Of a stretch of DNA of 15,265 bases, positions 7,701-13,105 are shown piece by piece. Each line of letters begins with the position of its first letter. Within the stretch, counting starts at the first letter, position 1. Location of the stretch: assembly GCA_000482145.1 (NCBI GenBank), contig AUXH01000466.1:1-15265 (forward strand), in the 5' to 3' direction. This DNA comes from Strigomonas culicis. Taxonomy: Eukaryota; Euglenozoa; Kinetoplastea; Trypanosomatida; Trypanosomatidae. The notes under the pieces were generated by a model. It was not told the origin of the DNA. It saw only the letters and a list, made by a program, of their open reading frames with translations, and made no database searches. The translations under genes were made by a program, and so were the position numbers.

Positions 7701-10064
7701 GCACCACTCCGCCACGCGGTACAGCACTTCCACCCCTTCGTTGTCCGTGCCGTCGTCCTTCCCCTCCCCCGCCTCCTCATCACTGTCAGAGTGTCTGCCC
7801 TTGTTGCGTGCCGAGGAGCCATCACTGGCGGAATCCCGCTCGCTTCTCTCGTCGTCCCACTCCCCTTCCGCCTCGGGGGAGGGCGGCGAAGCGCTAGACG
7901 AGGACGAATCGGTGCCTTGCACATCCTCCTTGTCCTTCACCAAGCGCAGCGTCGCCTCCATCGCCTCCAGGATGGCGTGCTTCATCTCGGCTCGTTCCTC
8001 CTCGGAAACGTCGATCGCCCGATGGACAAGCTCTTGGAGGCAGTGCTTGATATCATCAAAATTACACGCTTCGCATGAAACTACGAATATCTCCTTTACC
8101 TTCTTCGGGTCCTGCAGGAGATGGTCGGTGACGGCCTTACTGATGTCCTTCAGCTGCTCCATGGAGCTCGTGGCAGCCAACAAGCGCTCGCTGCCCTCCG
8201 TGTAGCCCCAGGCGAGAAGGATGGGCACAAGAACCGAGCACCGCTCGATGATCTCCGACGCGGACCGTGCCGGGGCCTCATGGGCGTCCGTGGAGCCGCT
8301 TGCCGTCACGTTCCCAGCGGGCACAGGAGACGGTTGGTGTGCCTGCAGCGCGACGATCACCTGATCGATCATGAAGAGAGCCAGCGGCTCTGATGGCACG
8401 TACTGCTCCGCCGCGACGAGCAGCCCAGCCATGCTCTCCACATCGCCCAGCTGCTGCAGGTGCTCCAGCACGGAGCCCACGAGGGCGTGGTACACGCTCA
8501 TGTGGCGGCCGTGAGAGGCGTCGCGCGCCGCGCAGCTGTACAGCACGCCGAGCGTCGTGCTGTACAGGCGGCGGTAGCTCTGCCGCAGTGGTGGAGCGGC
8601 GTCCGACGGCAGAACAGCGAAGTGGGCCTCGGGGAGATCACACAGAATGCGCATGGTATTCCGAAAAGCCGTTTCGTTGCGAATGGATGTCTTGAGGAGA
8701 CTCTTGCTCAGTAGAGAGTGCACCACATGGCTAAAGCGCCGCATCTTCGCCTCCTTCTGAAGAATGCTGACAATGTTAAACATAATCACCGTAATGAGCT
8801 CCTCCGAATCGGCCTCGAGAGCGGTCCCCTTCGTCCGTACACAGTGCAGCTCCCAGCACTCGAGCAGGGCACACAGCACAATTTCAAAGTCCCTTGCACT
8901 AATGTTGTACGTATGATCCATCTGCTTCAGCTTTTCGACCAGAGCAGCGCCGAACTCGTCCAGGATCTCCGCACAACGGTTGTCCTTCGTCACCTGCGCC
9001 AGAAGCGGCAGCAGGCATGGAAAGATCACCTCGGCCAACTCGGTACTTTGGCAATTCATGAAGCTGTCAATGATGTCGTCAAAGAATTTCACAGGCAAGT
9101 TGCCCACCATCTCGCCCACGTTCGCCTTGCACCAGTGGAGCAGCAGCTCCCATGCGCGTGACACGACCACCACATGGGGGTCTGCTACCGCTGCTTGTAC
9201 AGACTTCGCGATGAGCTGGTGCACCTTGGGTTTGCAAGGGCACATGCGAACGACATCGCAGAGCAGCGCCAGGGCGGCCGAGCGCACTAGAGGCGTCCGC
9301 TGCGCCAAGCCCTTCTTTCCGTCATCGCCCTTCATCGGCAGCAACCGGGTGAGCAGCGCGTTCTCGGTCACAAACACAACGACGTTCGACTGCGTGGCGC
9401 TCACCTGCTTGGCCATGAAGCCCAACGCGCCGAGCGCGGAGAAGACCGTGTTGGCCCGCACGTCCAGCTGGTCGTCCTGCAACACGCGGCTGTCCTTCCC
9501 CAGCACGTCCTCCAGCGAGTCCAAGACGTGCTGCAGAATGCTGTCCTTGAACTGGGCAAACACCAGCGGCCGCTTCTCCGCCGTGAAGGCGATCTCGAGC
9601 GCCATACGCGCCTCGTGGCGCACGGAAGCCTCCATATCGTTCAGCGCCATCACCCACACTCCTGTGAGCGTGGGGAGCACCGTCACAACGGACTGCTTCA
9701 CCATCTTGCCGTGACGCATGAGCGCCTTCAGCATGCCGAAGGTCGCCGTGCGAATCAGCGGGTTCGGATACGTCGCGTGTTGAATAACCGCCTCCACCAC
9801 CGACGTCGCCAGCGGGCACACGGCCGCGTCGGTGCTCTCCTCGATGCGGGTGATGAGCGACGCCAGTGCCTTCTGCTTCGTGATGTCACTGCTCTTCGTG
9901 AGGAGCTTCAGCTGCACCACGATGACACTCTCATTTTCATAATCATTCGTGGACGCGGCCCCACCGGGGACGAAGCCACCCAGAAAGCTGTCCAGCCCGT
10001 CCGGGGCGCCGCGGGCTGCCACGTAGGCTTGGGCGTTCTTACTCTGCGCAGCTCGCGGTGGCAT
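4752..10064 (-). CDS. LTN1: Listerin, E3 ubiquitin-protein ligase of ribosome quality control (1770 aa)
   Basis: Listerin/Ltn1 ubiquitinates nascent chains stuck on 60S subunits after stalled ribosomes split, acting in the RQC complex with the NEMF/Rqc2 type of partner. The N-terminal region has the family pattern of a Phe/Gly segment (FLGGFVPGG, 27-35) then KLLTKSSDITKQKAL (53-67) leading into a long helical HEAT/ARM-like body. The C-terminus carries an RWD-like domain (about 1605-1712) and a C4HC3 RING: Cys1716, Cys1719, Cys1735, Cys1738, His1744, Cys1747, Cys1760, Cys1763, with FHSNCLYTWW and CPLCR as in animal and yeast listerins; all eight zinc ligands are present. Length matches human listerin (about 1766). 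Two low-complexity acidic linkers lie in the middle: Ser/Glu/Asp-rich at about 714-775 and a Glu run at about 848-859. The frame is open to an ATG at 10124, but those 20 hydrophobic codons are the splice-site polypyrimidine tract; the ATG at 10064 is chosen. Confidence 0.95.
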   Translation of the reverse strand: MPPRAAQSKNAQAYVAARGAPDGLDSFLGGFVPGGAASTNDYENESVIVVQLKLLTKSSDITKQKALASLITRIEESTDAAVCPLATSVVEAVIQHATYPNPLIRTATFGMLKALMRHGKMVKQSVVTVLPTLTGVWVMALNDMEASVRHEARMALEIAFTAEKRPLVFAQFKDSILQHVLDSLEDVLGKDSRVLQDDQLDVRANTVFSALGALGFMAKQVSATQSNVVVFVTENALLTRLLPMKGDDGKKGLAQRTPLVRSAALALLCDVVRMCPCKPKVHQLIAKSVQAAVADPHVVVVSRAWELLLHWCKANVGEMVGNLPVKFFDDIIDSFMNCQSTELAEVIFPCLLPLLAQVTKDNRCAEILDEFGAALVEKLKQMDHTYNISARDFEIVLCALLECWELHCVRTKGTALEADSEELITVIMFNIVSILQKEAKMRRFSHVVHSLLSKSLLKTSIRNETAFRNTMRILCDLPEAHFAVLPSDAAPPLRQSYRRLYSTTLGVLYSCAARDASHGRHMSVYHALVGSVLEHLQQLGDVESMAGLLVAAEQYVPSEPLALFMIDQVIVALQAHQPSPVPAGNVTASGSTDAHEAPARSASEIIERCSVLVPILLAWGYTEGSERLLAATSSMEQLKDISKAVTDHLLQDPKKVKEIFVVSCEACNFDDIKHCLQELVHRAIDVSEEERAEMKHAILEAMEATLRLVKDKEDVQGTDSSSSSASPPSPEAEGEWDDERSERDSASDGSSARNKGRHSDSDEEAGEGKDDGTDNEGVEVLYRVAEWCSLLSSGTDLAQLLVLSAEDAFTIQLCSYFLRLAVSVAPRLFPEQFVSIKALRISLASADGEEEEEEEEEEEALVAAMEKKHHFLKAHTFDHLVGSVKQFITSYSIRQEKLDELSTRYFDQELDDEASPSTLAVQYLQYLLPLASPAVLQHYIASEDLWKRFAIHCSATAGGDGKKGMTAFLSLFDGVFALSELDLTMEGTVRTAQLIRLVDHTGIADTEPRGAARIFLFLLRAAARREAFSATTRHALLNKLLPDLFFRFGETKLAEEFVGLLNAAEDVWPLLATLGVVIRDLAREVAAASHDAFLVCGRSLISVVSASLIDSLLSADGAKGIQEAAVIAYTTFFRWMDQAANAVKDNMLIAAPKAKAQLISEGLASLPMWDLQTAKVILIVHRHLNTLPVVPPSTVTAVIAFAQKQRPMECLELLAELSCTRVLDMAIFSDLVRAIVNALCRCYTLKHMPSNGRLQVSTAGDAPLNFELVRRVAMAAVLARHGVIIHNRMDDVLRGAVNSVIFDAVCEAISQLRHAGGGQDTLVAKLIAFTLGYLSNLNSFDVAGFRASETSVRKITQVFSFAYAWLNAAPIAKLEAMGDETVTGVLRCACLLANLTLVGSGFPLQDAMLKIMQKRSWKPIRTEYSTSNQAKVAVFRRFNVLLHKTHKLKLILFPYLLSWCVYLSTPEAELTDQASGGASYAEWRTAVYNLLDLMFALLLTPAYQKSKRVEDSILASSIQVVAGGKSASADHFGFSAASLTHVDAADGMVELGRGAAALLGYLLRGPTLSLVGSWLATLERKSQALFFDFVSVHITPLLIQESFTAVMQHSPDNSPSFSVGDNFTVQLSTQTRCITLVYEMEDAKAAVRITFPESFPLRQPKVEPITGRESGVSTEQRRTWILKMTVLLFGGSANIWNSIDLFRQNLDAYYNDSEPCPVCFAVVNAVNHKLPDMRCSVCHNSKFHSNCLYTWWAGGGQTICPLCRSPWVAE
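4776..4919 (-). other. RING-CH-like (C4HC3) zinc-binding domain of listerin
   Basis: Encodes listerin residues 1716-1763. Ligand spacing is C-x2-C-x15-C-x2-C-x5-H-x2-C-x12-C-x2-C. In the family this domain recruits the E2 enzyme. It ends 7 residues before the C-terminus, as is typical for listerin. Confidence 0.92.
7487..7523 (-). repeat. Nine-base coding minisatellite giving the listerin poly-Glu run
   Basis: On the plus strand the unit TCTTCTTCC is repeated about three times plus a partial copy, all in frame, so the protein carries eleven consecutive Glu. Such tracts change length easily by slippage; the run sits in a probable linker. Confidence 0.85.
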
Positions 10065-10069
10065 GAACG

Positions 10070-10120
10070 CTAAGCGTACAAGTAAGAAGGGGAGCAAACA
10101 AACAAGCAAAGAAAAAAAAA
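10070..10120 (-). promoter_or_regulatory. Predicted spliced-leader acceptor deciding the listerin start
   Basis: A long T/C-rich tract on the minus strand (10120-10079) is followed by its first AG at 10071-10070. There is no other AG on the minus strand between 10140 and that site. This leaves a 5-nt leader before the ATG at 10064 and excludes the ATG at 10124 from the mature mRNA. Confidence 0.65.
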
Positions 10121-10417
10121 GCAATATTAATAAATAAAGATACGAAAAGAAAACCTATGTGTGATCTCGTATCTTCAAACCAAATACTAATATATCCCAA
10201 TGATGATAATAATACGAAAAAACGCAGATATGGTTCGTTGACTATAGAAGCTTCAAATGAGAGAAAATAATAAGAAGGGGAAACAAAAAAAGAATGAGTT
10301 GCACTCGTGATGTAGCTGAGAAGAATAAACATAATCAGCTTTTCACAAATTGCACACTAAGCGTGGGAACAACATAAAAAAAGGAGGCAAGAAACAAATC
10401 CTTCGGTTTATAAATAA

Positions 10418-10434
10418 ATATATATATATATATA
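10418..10434. repeat. Short TA dinucleotide repeat
   Basis: About eight tandem TA units in the spacer upstream of listerin. Simple microsatellite; no function seen. Confidence 0.8.
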
Positions 10435-10749
10435 GTGCTGCTAAGAGAATTGTATGTGATTAAACAATCACAACATCAAACACTTGAGCTTGAATGCAAC
10501 TCTGGTTTTCTTTCTTTCTTTGCAGCAAGTAGTGACAATTGTACCTTCTTGAAACATAAGGGGTTTTCTATTTTTTGAGCTTTGAGTGAGTAACATATAC
10601 CTGTAGAGGTGGTGTGTGTTACAGAATACTTGCAATGACCTGTTATATCGTCCTTTTTCGAAAGGAGAAAAAAAAAGAAAAGAGTGCAAAAGAAAAAAAA
10701 ATGTTCCGTAAAAGGAAAAAAAATATAATGAACAAATAAGGCAATGCGT

Positions 10750-10827
10750 CTATGAGTACAATTTTTGAACAAGGGCACGCTCTTGCGAGCTACCACGCTT
10801 GCCCTTGCCTTTTTCTCTATCAGACAT
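10750..10827 (-). CDS. Candidate micro-ORF, 25 codons (uncertain)
   Basis: A short open frame begins MSDREKGKGKRGSSQERA and ends in LYS before a TAG at 10752-10750. Its middle is GC-rich, like the genes and unlike the surrounding spacer, and its ATG is one base behind the AG of a strong splice-acceptor signal (10830-10829). The peptide is basic and polar with no recognised family and no membrane segment. The same bases can fold into a hairpin (10770-10807), so the GC-rich patch could instead be a structured RNA or UTR element. Twenty-five codons can easily arise by chance; I list it as a candidate only. Confidence 0.3.
   Translation of the reverse strand: MSDREKGKGKRGSSQERALVQKLYS
10770..10807 (-). 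ncRNA. Two-tier RNA hairpin with a GNRA tetraloop (candidate structured RNA)
   Basis: Read on the minus strand, CAAGGGCA (10807-10800) pairs perfectly with TGCCCTTG (10777-10770); inside it GCTC (10790-10787) pairs with GAGC (10782-10779) around a GCAA tetraloop (10786-10783). The internal loop is asymmetric, nine bases on the 5' side and one on the 3' side. It is GC-rich in a very AT-rich spacer. It does not match a tRNA (no T-arm stem, D-loop too short) and fits an H/ACA snoRNA poorly because the internal loop is nearly one-sided. The class is unknown. Confidence 0.3.
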
Positions 10828-10828
10828 T

Positions 10829-10858
10829 CTAAATGAAAATAAATACAACAAAAGAAGC
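10829..10858 (-). promoter_or_regulatory. Predicted spliced-leader acceptor within the listerin upstream spacer
   Basis: On the minus strand CTTCTTTTGTTGTATTTA is followed by TTTTCATTTAG, AG at 10830-10829. It is a strong acceptor pattern placed about 760 bases upstream of listerin, so it would serve a separate transcript (the micro-ORF or hairpin) or an alternative listerin mRNA with a long leader. Confidence 0.45.
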
Positions 10859-10961
10859 CTGTCTATTATTAAACACAGAAAAACACATGAGAAGAAAGCG
10901 AGAAACAGAGACGAGGTGCACAACACTTAGCGTTTCGACTGCATGTGATGCTCTTCTTGTT

Positions 10962-11066
10962 CTATTCATTTTCTCTTCCCATTGTGCTTCTCCACTCACG
11001 CTCTCTCTCTCTATCTCTCTCTGTCTTTCTCTGTCTGTTTGTCTGCTAATCTCTTTCTGTCTCTTT
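10962..11066. repeat. Pyrimidine-rich, CT-repeat-like tract on the plus strand (GA-rich in the transcript)
   Basis: Contains CTCTCTCTCTCT-type runs and TCTGTC units for about 100 bases, followed by 13 A at about 11067-11079. In the minus-sense transcript this is a GA-rich 3' UTR segment of the phosphatase gene. It has the wrong orientation to act as a splice tract for minus-strand genes. Confidence 0.7.
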
Positions 11067-11376
11067 AAAAAAAAAAAAACGATGTGAAACAAACAAAAAT
11101 GCGATACTTGAACAGTTCCTTACATTGAAAAGGAACACTAGCATATGATAGTTCACGAAACGTTTCAAAAGTGAGAGGAGATAACAAACTGTTAAGTGTG
11201 TAAAAAAAAAAGAATTCTAGCGAAGTACACTACGCACTGCCATGTACGTAATCTAGCCACGTGATGAAAAACGTTATTAAACCACTCTAGAGGATGTTTT
11301 TTTTTTTTCGTTCTTTTTTTTTATATGTATGTATAAATAGTACGTAATGAACAAAGTATGCTGGGCTATACTTTAC

Positions 11377-12453
11377 TCAGTACGACCAATACTTCATGAT
11401 GGATCGTGACGGAGGTGCCGTGTTGGCGCGCACGAACTTGCCGTGCGGCGGCACCTTCAGCGGTGGGATCTCGGACAGCGGCAAGTTGCGCCACATCTCT
11501 GGCATCGGGTAGGTGATGGTGCGGCACAGGTGCCCCTCCATGGCGAGCCTCTGCAGACCCTCCTGCACCGACGTGCCCTCCTCGGCAAACTTGATGAGCG
11601 CCTCCACCATGTAGTACACGTTCACCAACGCCGCGTCCTCCTCGTGTCGGAAGCCGTGAAAGTCCTCGATGAGGATCGCGTTCAACGGATTCAGCTTGCA
11701 GCAGTTGGCGGAGTTGTCGACCAGCACCACACGGTCCATGTCCCGCCCTAGCAGCCGCAGGTCCTTCGAGTGCACGGGCTCCGTGAACCACAGCTTGCTG
11801 CGGAAGATGGTGTCGTCAAAGACGAGGCCGCTCTCGTGCAGCTGCTCCACGACGCAAGAGGCGGTCTCCTTCGTCGAGGCGGTCCACAGCACTATTTCTA
11901 AGTTCTTCATGTGGCGCAGCGCGTTGAGCACATGGAGGCAGTAGGGGCGTACGATGGCGCAGGGGAGGTTGCTGTTGCGGTTGCTGACGAGCGTCTCGTC
12001 CAGGTCGAGCACCAGGGTGATGGCGGGCACGGGGTCGTGCGGCTCCAGCTCTTGCAGAAGCGAGGCCTTGAAAAGGCTCTTGGCCACGGGGTCCAGCTGG
12101 CGCCGCACGTCCTTCGTCGGACTGGCGGAGGCGGTGCGCGAGGCGGGCGCCACGCGCGGCGGCTCGCTGTCGGTGCGGCGCACGGCCGACGACGGCCGGA
12201 CCCTCGTCAGGGACGCGGTGAGGCCGGCGGCGCTGCTGCCTGACAGCGGCGTGTCCTTTCCCAGCAGGCTCGTCAGTCGCTTCGGCGTCGTGTTCCGCGT
12301 GACAAAGCCGTCCCGCTTCATTGAGCTATCTATGGAGGTGCCGCGGTAAGACCGCAGGCGGCTGTGCCACAGACCGGAGAGACCAGAGGGATCCATCGGC
12401 GTGGCGATGATCTTTGGTGTATTGTCGTATTCAGATACACAAGCAGTGCTCAT
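11377..12453 (-). CDS. NIF/FCP/SCP-like HAD phosphatase (358 aa)
   Basis: Member of the HAD superfamily of the NLI-interacting-factor / small CTD phosphatase type, aspartate-dependent serine/threonine phosphatases. The catalytic domain spans about 145-290: motif I LVLDLDETLV with nucleophile Asp150 and acid/base Asp152, motif II LWTAST at 189-194 (Thr191), Lys230 before DLRLLGRDMDRVVLVDNS with Asp246 of the metal-binding motif. All key residues are present, so it should be active. The first 140 residues are basic and Ser/Thr/Pro-rich, with several TP sites, and look disordered; there is no clear membrane helix, unlike Dullard or Tim50 relatives. A C-terminal extension of about 65 residues follows the domain. 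The substrate is unknown. The ATG at 12453 is 58 nt behind a good splice acceptor with no upstream ATG between. Family very sure, specific substrate not inferable. Confidence 0.92.
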   Translation of the reverse strand: MSTACVSEYDNTPKIIATPMDPSGLSGLWHSRLRSYRGTSIDSSMKRDGFVTRNTTPKRLTSLLGKDTPLSGSSAAGLTASLTRVRPSSAVRRTDSEPPRVAPASRTASASPTKDVRRQLDPVAKSLFKASLLQELEPHDPVPAITLVLDLDETLVSNRNSNLPCAIVRPYCLHVLNALRHMKNLEIVLWTASTKETASCVVEQLHESGLVFDDTIFRSKLWFTEPVHSKDLRLLGRDMDRVVLVDNSANCCKLNPLNAILIEDFHGFRHEEDAALVNVYYMVEALIKFAEEGTSVQEGLQRLAMEGHLCRTITYPMPEMWRNLPLSEIPPLKVPPHGKFVRANTAPPSRSIMKYWSY

Positions 12454-12511
12454 ATGTTAGAATGGACTGGTGACTCTTTTTCTATTTTTATTTTACCTTT
12501 TAGGAGAGTGG

Positions 12512-12537
12512 CTCAGAAAAAGAAACGAGAGCAAAGT
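12512..12537 (-). promoter_or_regulatory. Predicted spliced-leader acceptor for the phosphatase gene
   Basis: On the minus strand TTTGCTCTCGTTTCTTTTTC leads to CTGAG with AG at 12513-12512. The predicted leader is 58 nt and contains no ATG. Confidence 0.6.
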
Positions 12538-12815
12538 AGTGATTAACTATTATGCTTCTATGGGCAAGACACTAAAAGCGATGGCGTTTGTGAAGTAAAG
12601 GAAGAAGAGTGGAAAGAGGAGAGAGAAAAAAAAATGTTCTACAGTTACACACAGCAGGTGCAGAAAACTATTCACATGTAAAAGGTAAATGAGCACGACA
12701 TATCGGTCGTACCCGGCAATAGGTTTGGCAGTAAAAAAAAGAAGAAAACGGCGCTCTTCTCTCTACTTTTTTTTTATATTTTCATTTGGAGTACATGTTT
12801 TACATCATCGAGAAA

Positions 12816-12837
12816 ATAATAATAATAATAATAATAA
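12816..12837. repeat. AAT trinucleotide microsatellite
   Basis: Seven tandem ATA/AAT units on the plus strand in the spacer upstream of the phosphatase gene. A simple slippage repeat. Confidence 0.85.
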
Positions 12838-12907
12838 CAAAAAGGTGTTTTTTAAAAAAGAATACATCGATTAATGGTCTTTATACAGTCAAAACAAAAT
12901 GTTTTTC

Positions 12908-12979
12908 TTACCCTTCGTTCTTCTCTGTGATTTGCTTGTTCTTTTCGTGTGGCAAGGAACTTAACTCCAACTCGGGCAT
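12908..12979 (-). CDS. Candidate micro-ORF, 23 codons (weak)
   Basis: Begins MPELELSSLPHEKNKQ and ends at TAA. Its ATG lies three bases behind an AG (12984-12983) that follows a long polypyrimidine tract (about 13040-12986). The peptide is charged and has no recognised family. Base composition is only slightly above the spacer background. Chance is a fair explanation; the acceptor may simply be a minor distal site for the phosphatase mRNA. Confidence 0.15.
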   Translation of the reverse strand: MPELELSSLPHEKNKQITEKNEG

Positions 12980-12982
12980 TTC

Positions 12983-13040
12983 CTTCAATGAGAGAGAAAC
13001 ATATTAAAAGGTGGAAGAGAGGGGGAAAAAAAAGAGTGGT
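12983..13040 (-). promoter_or_regulatory. Strong polypyrimidine tract and AG in the dynein-phosphatase spacer
   Basis: The minus strand carries a T-run, CCCCCTCTCTTCCACC and TTTCTCTCTCATTGAAG, with AG at 12984-12983. This is about 530 bases upstream of the phosphatase ATG, where a nearer acceptor already exists. Confidence 0.4.
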
Positions 13041-13105
13041 TCTATTAAATCATCTGACTAGATAGACCCCGTGACAGCTCATCCTTGTACCATTTCTGGT
13101 GGTTC

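Larger units (their letters stand above)
10065..11376. other. Long AT-rich spacer between the phosphatase gene and listerin
   Basis: About 1.3 kb. From right to left it holds the 3' UTR of the phosphatase mRNA with a GA-rich stretch (pyrimidine-rich on plus, about 10962-11066), a good splice-acceptor signal at 10830-10829, a 25-codon ORF with an embedded GC-rich hairpin (10827-10750), a short TA repeat near 10418-10434, and the listerin acceptor. Other ORFs here (10468-10796 minus, 10829-11092 minus, 10833-11087 plus) are low-complexity and not supported. Confidence 0.6.
12454..13105. other. AT-rich spacer between the dynein gene and the phosphatase gene
   Basis: 652 bases with the 3' UTR of the dynein mRNA, an AAT trinucleotide repeat (about 12816-12837), several A-runs, a second strong polypyrimidine tract with AG at 12984-12983, and the acceptor of the phosphatase gene. 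Plus-strand ORFs at 12689-12874 and 12786-13007 are low-complexity and against the direction of transcription. Confidence 0.6.

Noticed and set aside
10476..10796. Minus-strand 106-codon ORF rich in Phe
   Set aside because: Phe runs come from the T-rich spacer; composition is not like the neighbouring genes.
10740..10810. Possible tRNA (minus strand GGTAGCTC...GAGC resembles a D-arm)
   Set aside because: The D-loop would have only four bases and there is no T-arm stem, acceptor stem or anticodon arm in register.
10833..11087. Plus-strand 84-codon ORF with a hydrophobic, membrane-like end
   Set aside because: The hydrophobic part is the translation of CT-repeat DNA (Leu/Ser alternation); no independent support.
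12786..13007. Plus-strand ORF with Ile and Asn runs
   Set aside because: It translates the AAT microsatellite and T-rich spacer against the direction of transcription.
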